DNA of 64,000 nt from Paragordius varius (lineage: Eukaryota > Nematomorpha), in assembly GCA_964247055.1 (NCBI GenBank), contig OZ176057.1, positions 3,162,001 through 3,226,000 on the forward strand, in the 5' to 3' direction. Position numbers and translations under genes: made by a program. Below the pieces are notes generated by a model. It saw only the letters and a program-made list of their open reading frames with translations, made no database searches and was not told where the DNA came from. Positions within the stretch are counted from its first letter, which is position 1. Each line of letters begins with the position of its first letter. This document shows, one piece after another, positions 12,701-54,700 of the stretch.

Positions 12701-13012
12701 GCAACAATAATTTGATAATACCATAGAAGAAGATGAACCTCTAGCTCTATTCATCCAGCGAAATCGATTGCGATATTACGGACATATTCAACGTATGAAT
12801 TCCGATAACTGGGTACAAAAAATACAACATTTAAATATACCCGGCCCAAACAGAAAAGGCCGCCCTAAACTCACATGGTCCAAACAGCTGACCCAAGATC
12901 TATCACACTTCAATATTGAACACAAACAAGTCTTTGATAGAACATTGTTCAGAAAGTTGGTGCATGGAAACCCCAGATACCCTGGGACCTAAAATGGATG
13001 GATAGATATTTT
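9755..13012 (+). mobile_element. RTE-type LINE, decayed, near full length
   Basis: APE endonuclease followed by reverse transcriptase in broken frames. Seen in order: WNVGTMVNKQW and LQETRY (endonuclease start), GDLNAHVG, RT palm with HLFVDLEKA and ILYADD, a C-x2-C...CxKCxxWVHKKCS zinc finger at 12250-12365, SYLGDYISSDG-like thumb start (12440), RPAMTYATETWALT (12610-12650), and the C-terminal MRYYGHIQRM (12768) to 12990. Several frameshifts and stops split the frame, for example around 10120, 10565, 11620 and 12515. The 3' end runs into a short TGGA/TAGA tail, as RTE elements have. The finger lies between palm and thumb as in related animal LINEs, but its first spacer looks shortened. Confidence 0.88.
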
Positions 13013-13557
13013 ATTAGTTATATTATTTAAGCAAATTGGTTGATTTTTTTTAACATTGTGATCATTACGTCTTTAAAATTGATTTGATATAATATTATGC
13101 AATATAAAAAATGGGTAAATAGATGGGCATACACCACAATTTAAACCAAATGATTTTAATACGGATCCGTTTTCCGAAAAACGGATTAAATTTTTAAATA
13201 GTTATGTTTTCGGTTTTATTTATAAAAAAAATGTCAAAGTATATTAATTCATTAATAAAGAAAAATTTAATATGAATATATATTTTTATTTAATACTTTT
13301 AATTTAAATTCATAGAAAACATTATATTAATCTGTGAATTTACACCGTATTAAAGCTTCAAATTTTCATATATAAAGGTTGTACTCGCCTTTCTTAAACA
13401 TAATCATAAAAATAGGGTGGCTAAATCTTGAATATCCTCCCAAATTTAGAATAAATCAATATTAAAAAATTTAAATATTTTTGACGCCACTTTCCCTTGT
13501 TGTAAATATAGCAAGATATGGTTTTTTACAATTATTTTAAGGTTGCTTTTATATATA
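13013..13557. other. Intergenic, nothing recognised
   Basis: AT-rich sequence between the LINE tail and the family J element. Confidence 0.5.
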
Positions 13558-14098
13558 TGTACCAGTTTTCAGTCAAAAGCAACTATTTTCAAGCAAACGC
13601 ATTTCTCAACCAAACAAACGCAGCAATTTCTCACCCAAACACAATATTTTTTAATCAAAGCAACATTTTTTTAAGCAAACGTAGCTATTTCTCAACCAAA
13701 TGTAATATTTTTTAAAAACGCATCATTTTTTCAACCAAACCCAACTTTTTTCAAGCCAAGTCAACTAAAAAAGGATGCGTTTTAAAAAACGTTGCTTTTA
13801 GATGAAATAATGTTGCGCTTTTGACTGAAACATGGTCCATAAATAAATTTTAATTATGGGAAAATTAAATGTTTGGAAATTAAAATATACTATTGAATTT
13901 GATGTAATAAAAATCATGTATACAAATATGTCCTAATTCAATGTTAAAAATAAACTAATCATTAACTTAAATTTAACTGAATATTCAATAATAAATTGTC
14001 ATAAGATAAAAAATTTGCTTATATAAAGAAGGTTGCCTTCGCTTGAAAAAATGTTGCATTTGAATGAAAATGTTGCTTTTAACTAAAAAAATGGTGTA
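13558..14098. mobile_element. Family J element: inverted arrays of ~25-bp units
   Basis: The left arm (13558-13765) repeats CAACCAAACGCAACATTTTT-like units; the right arm (13774-13830 and 14029-14098) repeats the complement, such as CGCTTGAAAAAATGTTGCAT. Ends ACCAGTTTTCAGTCAAAAGC and TTTTAACTAAAAAAATGGTG are near-complementary. Confidence 0.65.
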
Positions 14099-14727
14099 CT
14101 AATTCCTTTGCTTTTGAAACAAAACCAAGAAAATTTTAAAACTAGCAGTCAAAAAGTTTTAATATTTTATTATATAAATAGCATAAATTTATCAAACATA
14201 TTCTTTTGATTTGGTTTTCTTACCACCAATCCTTGCATGTAATTTGAGAGAATGCGATTCGAAATTTGGATTTTCAAACTTTTGAGTTGTAAATAAAGGT
14301 AACAGCATATTTTCAAACAAAAATATTATCGGAATTATAAGTACAAAATTAAACAGAATCATTTTTCCTTGTATGGTATATTACACCACAACAAATAGCT
14401 TTAGGGATTTATTTTATAAAATAAGGACGTTTACAAAAATAGTAATAAATATTACATTTTTGACATTATTTTTAGCCTATAAAAACAAGTATGGTCATAT
14501 TTCTCGAAAGAGTTTATAAAATATATTTATTTCAGGGATATATAAGCTAATAAATGATTATCAAAAGTGTATCTCACAGTAAAGAGTCTACGTTCATTGC
14601 AATTTTGGGTAAAATAAAGGGCTATCTTCATTAATATAGTTTTTATAATTAAAAAACATTTTTTTTAAAATTAATATATATATGGATGCTTAAATAAATA
14701 ATATAAATGTATGTATTTATTTATAAT

Positions 14728-16082
14728 AAACTAGCGTAAATCTCCTGCTGCTACGCAGCCAGGAAGTCCCTCGGACTTCTGAAGGGGGCGGGGCATTTTT
14801 GATACAAGCAATTTTATTATGCGGCACGAAGTTTTAAAATGATTCACATAGTCTCATAAATTTTCTGAAATTTGGCTCCAAAGGCATGCTGTATCGATAT
14901 GATGGCGCAGTTGTAGGCGGGTACGACCCACTACACATAGGCAAATATAAAAACGTATTTAGATAAAAAAATTTGCCTTATAACTGGAATCATCATTCAT
15001 TCCTAATAGTTTATGGAAGAATGGCTTCAAAACTAAATAATAGTTCAATAATAGCGCATTTTTCAGGGCGTAAAGGGCCTATTTTACGGCTAATTTATAA
15101 AATCCGCTCGACTAAAATTTTCGACTTTTTACGGGTAATACTTTAAGCAGCTATTGAACTCATATGTGATAGGTTTTATGAAATTTAGCCCCAAAAGCAC
15201 GCTATTCCGATATGACGGGTCAGTTTTTCGCGGGGAGCTCCCTTCTCAGCAGCTATCATCAAAGAAACGCTTGACCAAAATTTTTGCCTTTTAACAGGGA
15301 ATACATAGGATCCTTTTTGATTTTTACGGTCTCATACCTTGGGCGGTAGATTCAAAAAATTATTTTTGTGGACTTAATTTTTTTGAAAAAAATGGCATTT
15401 TACGGGATGAGCGGGTAAAAAGAGGGCCTAAATTAGCGAGCCGACTATGTTCGGCACAATCGAAAATAATTAAACAAAAATCTTATTTATTGATTGGTCA
15501 ACACGTTCTCCGGAAAATTGTTTCAAAGACGCGATTTTTGTGGACTTGTGTTTTTAAAAAAACCGTTTTTTACACGGGGTGGGCCCGAAACGGGGCCTAA
15601 TTCAAAAAGGGCGAATCTATTGTCGGAGCATTCATTAATGATTATATTTTTTCGACATTCGGATTTGAATAGGTCTACCGGTTTACCGGAAACAGATCAC
15701 AAAGCCACATGATGGATTAGTTTTTTAGCGGGTAGCTCCTTACCCAGCAGCTATCATCAAAGAAACGCTTGACTAAAATTTTTGCCTTTTTACAGGGAAT
15801 ACGAATCCTTATTGAATTTTTACGGTCTCATACCTTGAACGAAAAATAGAATCAAAAAATTATTTTTGTGGACTTTGTTTTTTGGAAAAAAAAGCATTTT
15901 ACGGGGAGAGCGGGTAAAAAGAGGGCTTAAATTAAAAAGCCGACTATGTTCTGCGCAATCGAAAATATGTAAACAAAAATCTTATTTGATATTGTCCAAC
16001 ACCTTCTCCGGAAAATTGTCTCAAAGACACGATTTTTGTGGACTTGCGTTTTCAAATTTCCATTTTTATAAATATATAGATT
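14728..16082. mobile_element. Dispersed repeat I, copy 2 with internal duplication
   Basis: Same ends as the copy at 6.9 kb. An internal block of about 300 bp (CAGCAGCTATCATCAAAGAA at 15246) is repeated starting near 15745, which explains its greater length. Confidence 0.7.
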
Positions 16083-16820
16083 AATAAATATAAACCCTTG
16101 ACGGTTGATTCCATGTATACCAACCACACTGACATTTTAATTAAAACCTCAAAAATACCGCAGATTTATTATTGAAAATTATTATGAAACTTTGGGATAA
16201 AATACTTAGATTTCTATTAACTGGTTCGACATTTTGCGATGCATTGAAAACATATATATGCCACTGGCGGTTTTAAGATTAGAGTTTAGTATAAATTAAG
16301 TACTTTTGTTAAGGTTCAAATTGATTGTTCTCCCACTTCTGCCATTAACAGTCGCTATAAACTTATCCAATGATCTAAATTTCATAATATGAACAGGTAA
16401 GATAGTTAATGCTGATATATCAGCTTTATTATTATTAATATCTTATAGTTCGATTACTTTTTAAGCCATTCATTACATTTAAATTTATAAATAAAAACTC
16501 ATCTAACTTGTCTGATACATTTGCTTCGTATCTGAGATTACTGTCTTATCAATTACAATTATTATCTCAAACATGACAACATTTTTAGAAAACATGGTAA
16601 ATGCAAATCAATTCCAATAAATCAAAAAAATTTCGAATTAACCCATAAGTTAGACATATCAGTGGCTCTCGTTCTCCTATTGAAACATTAATAATTATAT
16701 ATTTATCACTTAAGCCGGAATCGTTAAATGGCCCAAAAATCACATTTAATTATAATAAAATTTGGGCATTACACGACGTCAGTTTAAAAACGAAAATACG
16801 GCGGCTAGCCAACGCAATTA
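16083..16820. other. Intergenic, nothing recognised
   Basis: No gene or clear repeat. It includes CATTCATTACATTTAAATTT-like AT-rich sequence only. Confidence 0.45.
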
Positions 16821-17034
16821 CAGTTAAAATTGAAATTATACAGACAAAACCTAAAAATATCAAGACAAATATTTTTTTCAAAATATAACCAAACTTATTT
16901 AACACCTTAATCCTTGCCATATAAACTACCAAACTGCTATTCCAATATATATAATTAATTTTGTTATCAATATACATTTCTATTTTATATTTAGCAATTT
17001 AAAACAATGAGTTATATTTGTAGATATTTTTACT
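16821..17034. mobile_element. Family C MITE
   Basis: CAGTTAAAATTGAAATTATA to GTAGATATTTTTACTG; right arm shortened. Confidence 0.65.
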
Positions 17035-17663
17035 GTATTTTCCAGGATGGTTGGAGTTTTAAAACAGGAAGACGGAAACTTAATGTCATTCTAGCTAGAT
17101 AAATTACCAAAGTTAACAAATAGAAACAAAAAATTATTCCAAAAATTTATAGCAGATAATTTATTAAAAAGACATTTTTATAAACGAAAATTTGTCCATA
17201 CACTACTAAAGTATTTACTATGTGGAAGATAAAATATATATGTTTGGCAATCTTTACTATGCTAAATAAGATAAGTCCAATACTAACTTTTATAATAACA
17301 AACATATAATTTAAAAATTTGTTGAAAATGGGTTATAAAAATTGAAATGCATATACATACATATAGATAATAGATAGAGTTATACGGAGCATATATAAAT
17401 TTGACAATATTGCACTTGATTAGCATATAATACACAATATTATTATCCAAATAAATTAGTAGTTTATATCACTAAATTAATGAATGCTCTATTTTTTTTA
17501 AATTTTTGGTATAAAATAATAATTATAATGTAACACCAATTTTTTTAAAAAACGGGGTATAGGTGTAATTTTAAAAAAGGGCGTAAGTTTTGATTTTTGG
17601 CAAAATTATGGAGAGCAAATCCATTATTTTATGGGATTAATAAAATGTATATATAATTTTTTT

Positions 17664-47513
<29,850 letters not shown>

Positions 47514-47601
47514 TCAAGATTAACCCAGTAAAATTTGCTGGAAGAACATGTGTTATATTTGAAACAGTTGGTGAACCAAATATACGGTTTTATTTTAATT
47601 T

Positions 47602-48180
47602 AATACACTTCGATTCAAATTGGGGTATCTAAATACCCCAGACTAAATTAAAATTAATATTTTTAAAAAACTACTGAAGGGAATTGTCCCAATTTAATAT
47701 GCTTCTATTCTGATAAAATTATATAAAAATGCCAAAATATCTTGATAAAATTTTGTTTTAAAAAAAAGTTCTATCTCAAGCTACTTCGACGCCATTTTTA
47801 TTTTACAAAATTTTTGCAAATCGTCTTTATTTAATTTTAAAGGTAAAACTTGAGCTAATTTTTATATAAATTACATCTAACATGGATAGAAATAGAAAAA
47901 GAGGTTTATTTTATATTTTTTTTAATTTTACAATTTGACACATGTCACGTTGAAGAAATTTTTACCTTTCGTTTTTAGCTTAAAATAAGTAATATTAAGT
48001 ATTTTTGAATAATTTTTTTTTATATTTCAGTTTATTAATGTTATATAAGTGTAAAATTTTGCCATGGTTTCGATTTCTTCCATACTTTTTAAAGTATTTG
48101 ATATTAAACAGGCCTGGGGTATCCAACTACTCCAATTTGAATCGAAGGACTAAAATGGGTGTGTTGTATCCAAGTGTTAA
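47602..48180 (+). mobile_element. Family D element
   Basis: TAATACACTTCGATTCAAAT to TGTTGTATCCAAGTGTTA; 90 bp upstream of the PKC start codon. Confidence 0.75.
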
Positions 48181-48359
48181 AAGATATACAATTTAAAGAT
48201 TTATGATTAGAATAAAAGGGAGGAAAAGAAAAAAATTTATAAAAAATATTGGATATCAACGCAATTAGACAATTATTTACTTTTTTAGTAATTGCCTTCG
48301 AGAGTGATTTTAAATAAATTTAATTTCGTTGTATGTATGCATTTTGTATTAAAATACAC

Positions 48360-49710
48360 TTAATAACTTTGAAGTTATACCCCATTAAAAAATTTTTTTT
48401 GACAAATTTAAATAATATATCTGTAGCCTTTTAGGCGGTTGGTACAAAAAAATTTGTTTAAAAATGAAAAATTGTTCAAGCTCAAACTTTTCCGCCATTA
48501 TCTTTAATTTAATTGTATGCAACCCGGAAAAAATAAAAAATCAACTTTGATAAGCTTTCTAATTAAAATTTTAAAATTTTTGATTAATTGATTTTATTAT
48601 CAGCCTATAGTAGTCGAGTTTTGGAGCTATCTGTATTTGGTAAAAGTTCACTTGGAACAATTATATCTTTTTCATCTAATACAGAAGAAGAGAATTTGAC
48701 AACTATATTTTAACCAAAACAACTTAAAGAACAGTAGTGTTTACCAATTTAGGCTATGGGATCCAAAACTAACCCAAATGTCATCGCGAACAAATATTTA
48801 AAAAACGATGATATCATATTTTTGGGATATTTTTGTAGAAAGGTATACCTATATTACTGTTAAAGTTTTAATTTTTAGGCAAATAAAACTATTGATTTAA
48901 TATTTTTCTGAATTTAATAGCATTCGTTAAAATGCTTATATAAACTACTATGGACATTTTTGATTTTATATAATTAGCTAAACACCTTTTGGCCCTAGTT
49001 TCCCATGGGGTGGTTTAAAACCTAAATATCACTTTTATAAATAGTCTACTGTTTTGAAAATTAATTTAAATTTTAATTATCAAACATTGTTCACATGTAT
49101 AAGATAAAAAAGCATATAATTTTTACGGTTTTGGGACTTCTAGAACCTTAAATTCCGACAGATCCAAAACATAATTGAAACGAAATGATAAATCAAAATA
49201 TTTCAAGTTCCTGCCAAAGGGTGTTCTTATAGTTAATTATTTATATTATATTTTATACATTTGGTTGCATTAGTGATGTTAAAAAATTGTGTTTATAATT
49301 ATGCATTTTAAAAAATTGTATTAAGCGCCTAAAATAAAAAGCGTATTTATATATTCTAATAACTTATATACTTTTTTAGATATTCAAACAAAACTCTCTG
49401 TGATATTAAACTAGCTAAAAGGTAATGGAATTTCATTAATGGAATTATCTAATTTATTTATTTTAGATGTTATAATATTTGATTTTGTTTTTATATATAC
49501 GTCAAGGGTAATATACCCCATGGCCAATTTAAATATATTATAAATTTAGGCAACGAGCCAAATTATAGCTTTCTTTAACTTTTTAGGTGTATGATACAAA
49601 ATTTTTATTAAAAAACTTTAAAATAAACTTTTCAGCCGCCATTTTACCGTAAATTTTTTAAACCGCGAATGCAACAGGAAAGTAAATGTCTATTATGGTT
49701 GATATATTTG
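48360..49710. repeat. Family L dispersed repeats, at least three pieces
   Basis: A + piece (48360-48780, with GTTTTGGAGCTATCTGTATT), a - piece (48980-49210, with TCAAACATTGTTCACATG), and a + piece (49430-49710, with GCAACAGGAAAGTAAATG) cut by the palindrome at 49711. No gene seen here. Confidence 0.5.
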
Positions 49711-50954
49711 CACTGTGTGCAAAAAAATATTAACGAATTTTTTTTTCATTAGATAGCTTATGACCAGCGTATTCATTTGCCGCAAAAATTTTTATTTGTT
49801 GACAACCTTAGTTTTTGAAATATTGAGAGAAAATCAAGATCGGGCAAAAAGTGAAAATTAAGGATAATTAAGAATAATTTAAAAAATAATGATAAAATCT
49901 GAAATATTATCGTTTATTATCATTTTAGGAGATATTTTAAATATATAAATAGCCTAAAATCATGTTAGGGTTTCTATAAAATTTATAGGTCAAAAGATGG
50001 CGTTTTATCACACTTAAAAGACAAAAAAATTTAATGAAACTATATTAAAATAATTTTTTTATTAATTTACCTAAACTCACTATTAAAATCTTAACATTCA
50101 TATTTTACAGGAAAATAAACTTCTATATCAAAATAGAACCAAAAATATTGTTTTTTATTTTTGCATTTTTTTGTCATCTGGTTTATGTGCATGCAAAAAA
50201 TTTATACTGTCATTTTGGATTCTTAAATGATAAGGAATTATTAAGTAGTTAATTTATACAAAATAGGATTTAAAAGTAGAGGATTATCAACCAACAATCC
50301 TTATACTTTCCTGTAACAAGTCTGTTTTATGACAAATTAATATCTGTATTGGGATTTATACGGATTGTTGGTTGATAGTCCACTAATTTTCAATCCTATT
50401 TTGCCTAAATTATACTTAATAATTCCCACTCATGTAATCCAAAATAAAACAGTATAAATTTTTTATACACTCATAAACCTAATGACAAAAAATGCAAAAA
50501 TAAAAAACAATATTTTTGGTTGCATAGAGTTTATTTTTCTAAATAAAATATGAATGTTAAGATTTTAATAGTTAGTTTAGGTAGTAAATAAGTAAAAAAA
50601 ATTATTTTAATATTTCATTAAATTTTTTTTCTTTTTAAGTGCGATAAATGAAAAACGCCATCTTTTGACGTGAAATTTTATAAAAACCCTAACTATAAGA
50701 TTTTAGGCTATTTATATATTGAAATAATCTCCTAAGATAATAAACGATAATATTTCATATTTTATCATTATTTTTTGAATCTTAATTATCCTAAATTTTC
50801 ACTTTTTGCCCGATCTTGATTTTCTCTCAATATTTTAAAAACTAGGTTGTCAACAAATAAAAATTTTTACGGCAAATGAATACGCTGGTCATAAGCTATC
50901 TCTGAAAAAAAATTTTTTCGTTAAATTAAAATGATCCTCTTTTTGCACACAGTG
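49711..50954. mobile_element. 1.24-kb palindromic element
   Basis: Left end CACTGTGTGCAAAAA, right end TTTTTGCACACAGTG. The arms of about 600 bp are near-complementary throughout, meeting near 50315 around GGATTGTTGGTTGATA. It interrupts an older dispersed repeat, whose right part resumes near 50955 and includes ATATCAGCTGTTCATTTC. No open frame of note. Superfamily uncertain. Confidence 0.8.
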
Positions 50955-51044
50955 TATATATATATATCTGGAAAAATTATATCACAATTTACGAGCTTTT
51001 CGATATTTATTTTTTTTAATATCAGCTGTTCATTTCAATCGTGT

Positions 51045-51135
51045 TCTAGGACCAACTTGAATTGTTTAAGTACCAACTATAAGTTTAACCAGCTTGAAAT
51101 GTTCAAGGACACTCTTGAAGTGCAAATGGTATATA
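51045..51135. repeat. Family A' fragment
   Basis: GGACCAACTTGAATTGTTTA ... TCAAGGACACTCTTGAAGTG, ending AAATGGTATA. Only one arm is present. Confidence 0.5.
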
Positions 51136-51714
51136 TTCAAGAGCTAACAATATCAATTAGAGCTGCAAATAATGCACTGGTAGATATTTCGATAAAAGAT
51201 ATATTTATAAAACAGTGCCAACATCAAGCAAAAGTTATCCACCAATAATGTTTGGAGAAGGGGTTAAGTAGTAATGCAGTGCGTTCTCATGTTAAATAAA
51301 AAAGATATCGTTTATAATTTAATATCGATCTTTTTGATGTAATTATCTTATTAATTTTAAGACTTTTTAAAAGGATTCTAATGTCGTGTGATTTATCATT
51401 ACCAAACCAAACATAAATTCATAATTAAATTTAATAGTAAACTAAAAACCGCCTGCTTATTAATTTTCCTTGATACCATAACCTCTCCAAAATTTTCCAA
51501 ATCTCTATAAATTTATAATTAATCTAAAATGCGCATATGATAAGAATATAAATTTTAATTTTCGACTTTTATTGTAAAGTCATTATCGAAAAAAAAACAT
51601 ATACGTTTATAATAAATAAATTTAATAATTTATAATGCGTAATTCTCTCAAATTCTCTATATTTTAATATTTTAAATAAAAAGCCATAATATTGAGTATT
51701 TATATTCGGTTTAC

Positions 51715-51747
<33 letters not shown>

Positions 51748-51762
51748 ATAGACACATATAAA

Positions 51763-54700
51763 TTATGTATTATTATTTTCCCTAAGCATTTTAAACTGTT
51801 TATCATCCCCAATATAATCTGAAATATCAAGTGCTATAACACACGATTCTTTAACCAGGGGGTCGGGATCATTGAGAAACGAACGCAAAAATGCTTCATA
51901 TTTTTCATATAATTTCAAAAATTCTGCCTTCTTCGTGGGTTCAATCTGGGCTGATTTATTTTCCAAGATTTCACTATCTACACATGTATAATTAGATTTT
52001 TACAAAAAAATATTAAATATACACTGGAATTTCACAAAAAGCTTAATACATCCACCAAAAATAACATGTACGAATAACAAAAATATAACAAAAAATCCAA
52101 AAATCAATATTAATTTAATATTAACCTAAAATTATAAAACACTGGTTAAAAAACATATACATATGAATCTAGAACTTTCTAAATTAAAATTCCAATTAAT
52201 ACCAAAATATTGAGTATTTCAACGTAAATAATATACAAAAACAAAAAAAATTTGATAAAATCCTTAAAAAAGAATTTAAAATGTGCGCACAAATTTTTCC
52301 AATGATTGAGCCTATGGCTTCGGCACTTTCATGTCTAACCATAGCGTGTTCTCCTTTGTCCCTCAAGCGCTCTGCGAGGCAATCCAAAGTTAAGGGTTCT
52401 TGCATTTGTCCCATGATGAAAGCTATCTCATGATTTAATAGCCGATTATTTCGATTTGCTGGATCTGATAATGCTAGTCAAAGGAAAATATTATAAATAA
52501 ATTTTCTTTAAATTTCAAAATTTTTGTTGTAATTCGTTTTTTTGGCAAAAATTCGTTAGTGATAATTTTAAATCTATAAAAAATAGACGAGAGAGCTATT
52601 TTATGATTTAATAATTGATAATGTCAATTACGTGGAACCGATCAAATTTTTTACATAAAGATTGATGATCATAAATTGTTATAGGAAAACGGATATTATA
52701 GGTTTAATTTTCATTTTCGTATTATTTATTCAACATTTGTTTTACCAAAGAGTAGTATCTTTTTCGATGGTTATAAAAAAAAGTTAGATAAGAAATTATG
52801 TTAAAAACATTAGTTTATATTTGAGTTATGCATTTAACCGATGATAAATGCAACCTTATTATAAGATAATAACTGATTATGGCGTTTACCTGGATTTGAT
52901 AATGATAAAATATTTTTTGTAGGAAGTAAAATAATAATGTCAATATGTAATTACATAAAACTCATTTTACTTCTTTAATATACAAGGTAATAAAAATTTT
53001 ATGGTTATAAAAACATTTTTATAATTTATAATTAAACTATACCAATTACAATTCAAATTCACTCTTGAACAAATCGAATTTACCTTTGAACAATTCAAAT
53101 TCACCTTTGAACTTAAGTTTAACCTAAAAAGAAATTATGATTTTCGGGCTAATATAACTTAACATTAATATGAAATATTATCACATAATTTATTAATTTT
53201 TCACTATTATTTTAATTTAATATTTCTTTTTTTTAACATAAACCATATAGGTAATTTTTAATGTTAAACACTTATTTTAGGGTGAATTTGAATTGTTCAA
53301 GAGCAAATTTGATTGTAAATGATATACTAAAAGGGATATTTAAAAACTATAAAAAAGGGAGTTCCAAGTAAATTTTTTATTGGGAAATTTAGAACAAATA
53401 TTTTATCTAATATAATTATATTAGATCCACAATAATTGCTACAAAAGGTTATGAAATCAAATCATTTTATACGGTTGTATAGTAATAAAAAGTTAAAGTT
53501 AATATTTATCTACAGGAAAAAGATACTATGAAATAAAAATTTGGGATCTATTTAAGTTTTGAATAATTTTAGGGGCTCAGAATAGGGGAAAAAAACTAAA
53601 TGTTTTAAAAAGAAAAATCTCAAACTTCTTGAAAGTATATCAATACAAGGCGGTGTAGCTATATCACGGAGGGTAAATAGAGCCTTATACTTATCATAAA
53701 TGTCTGAGTCGGGGTCGTCTAACAGCAAAGTACGACAATGTTCTATCAAATGATTTTGATCTAATTATCATATATATATATATATATAAGTAATTTAAAA
53801 TAAACCATTTATATATTCTCATAGTGTTTTATAGGGAAACACAATCCTTTTTCAAATTAAATATTTAAAAAGGATTTTTTTACATGCAATTTTTTTCCAA
53901 TCAAATAATATCAGTGATATTAAAAATTAATATTAGATAAAAAATGCTAATGAAATGATATTATTGAAGCTTATTTAATAAAAAATTTAAAAGATTATCT
54001 GGATATCTTTAAAATAACTTGATATTAATTTTCAATAATTACTGTAACAATATGTATTAAGGAAAGGTAAGGCGAATAAAATTAAGCCATTCTGATTTCT
54101 TTAAGAGCTACAAAATATGTAGCGTTGGTTAAATTCAAAAAAACAAATAATATATGAGAAAAAAAGAGCAAGGATCATATTAAATTAAAATAAACATATA
54201 TACCATTTACAGTTCAAATTTACCCTTGAACAATTCAAATTCACCCGCGAACAATTTAAATTTACCCTAAAATAAATTATTAAATGAAATTTTGTTTAAA
54301 ATTAATTTAATACTGAAAAAATAATAAACTATGCCATAATTTTATATTAATGATGAGTTATATTAGCCCGAAAAAACATAATTTATTTTTAAGGTGAATT
54401 TGAATTTAAGGGTGAATTTGGATTGTAAATGGTATATTAAACAAATCATTATGATGATACTTTTTCGATGTGAATATATTATTTTAAAAACTTAATATAT
54501 ATATTTTTATCATAATTCTTCATGAAACAGTATTTAGATCGTGTAAAGTAAATCATAAATTTTAGAAGTTTAGTAAGTCTTAAGATTTATGTTAATAACT
54601 AATGGAATTTCTAAAAACTTAACCATTAACTTTCATATTTATCTCTTATATTTGAATTTTTTAATCAATTGCCTAAGTATAAACCTAAAAATCCAGGATA

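Noticed and set aside
13518-13715. 65-codon open frame
   Set aside because: Translation of the family J units.
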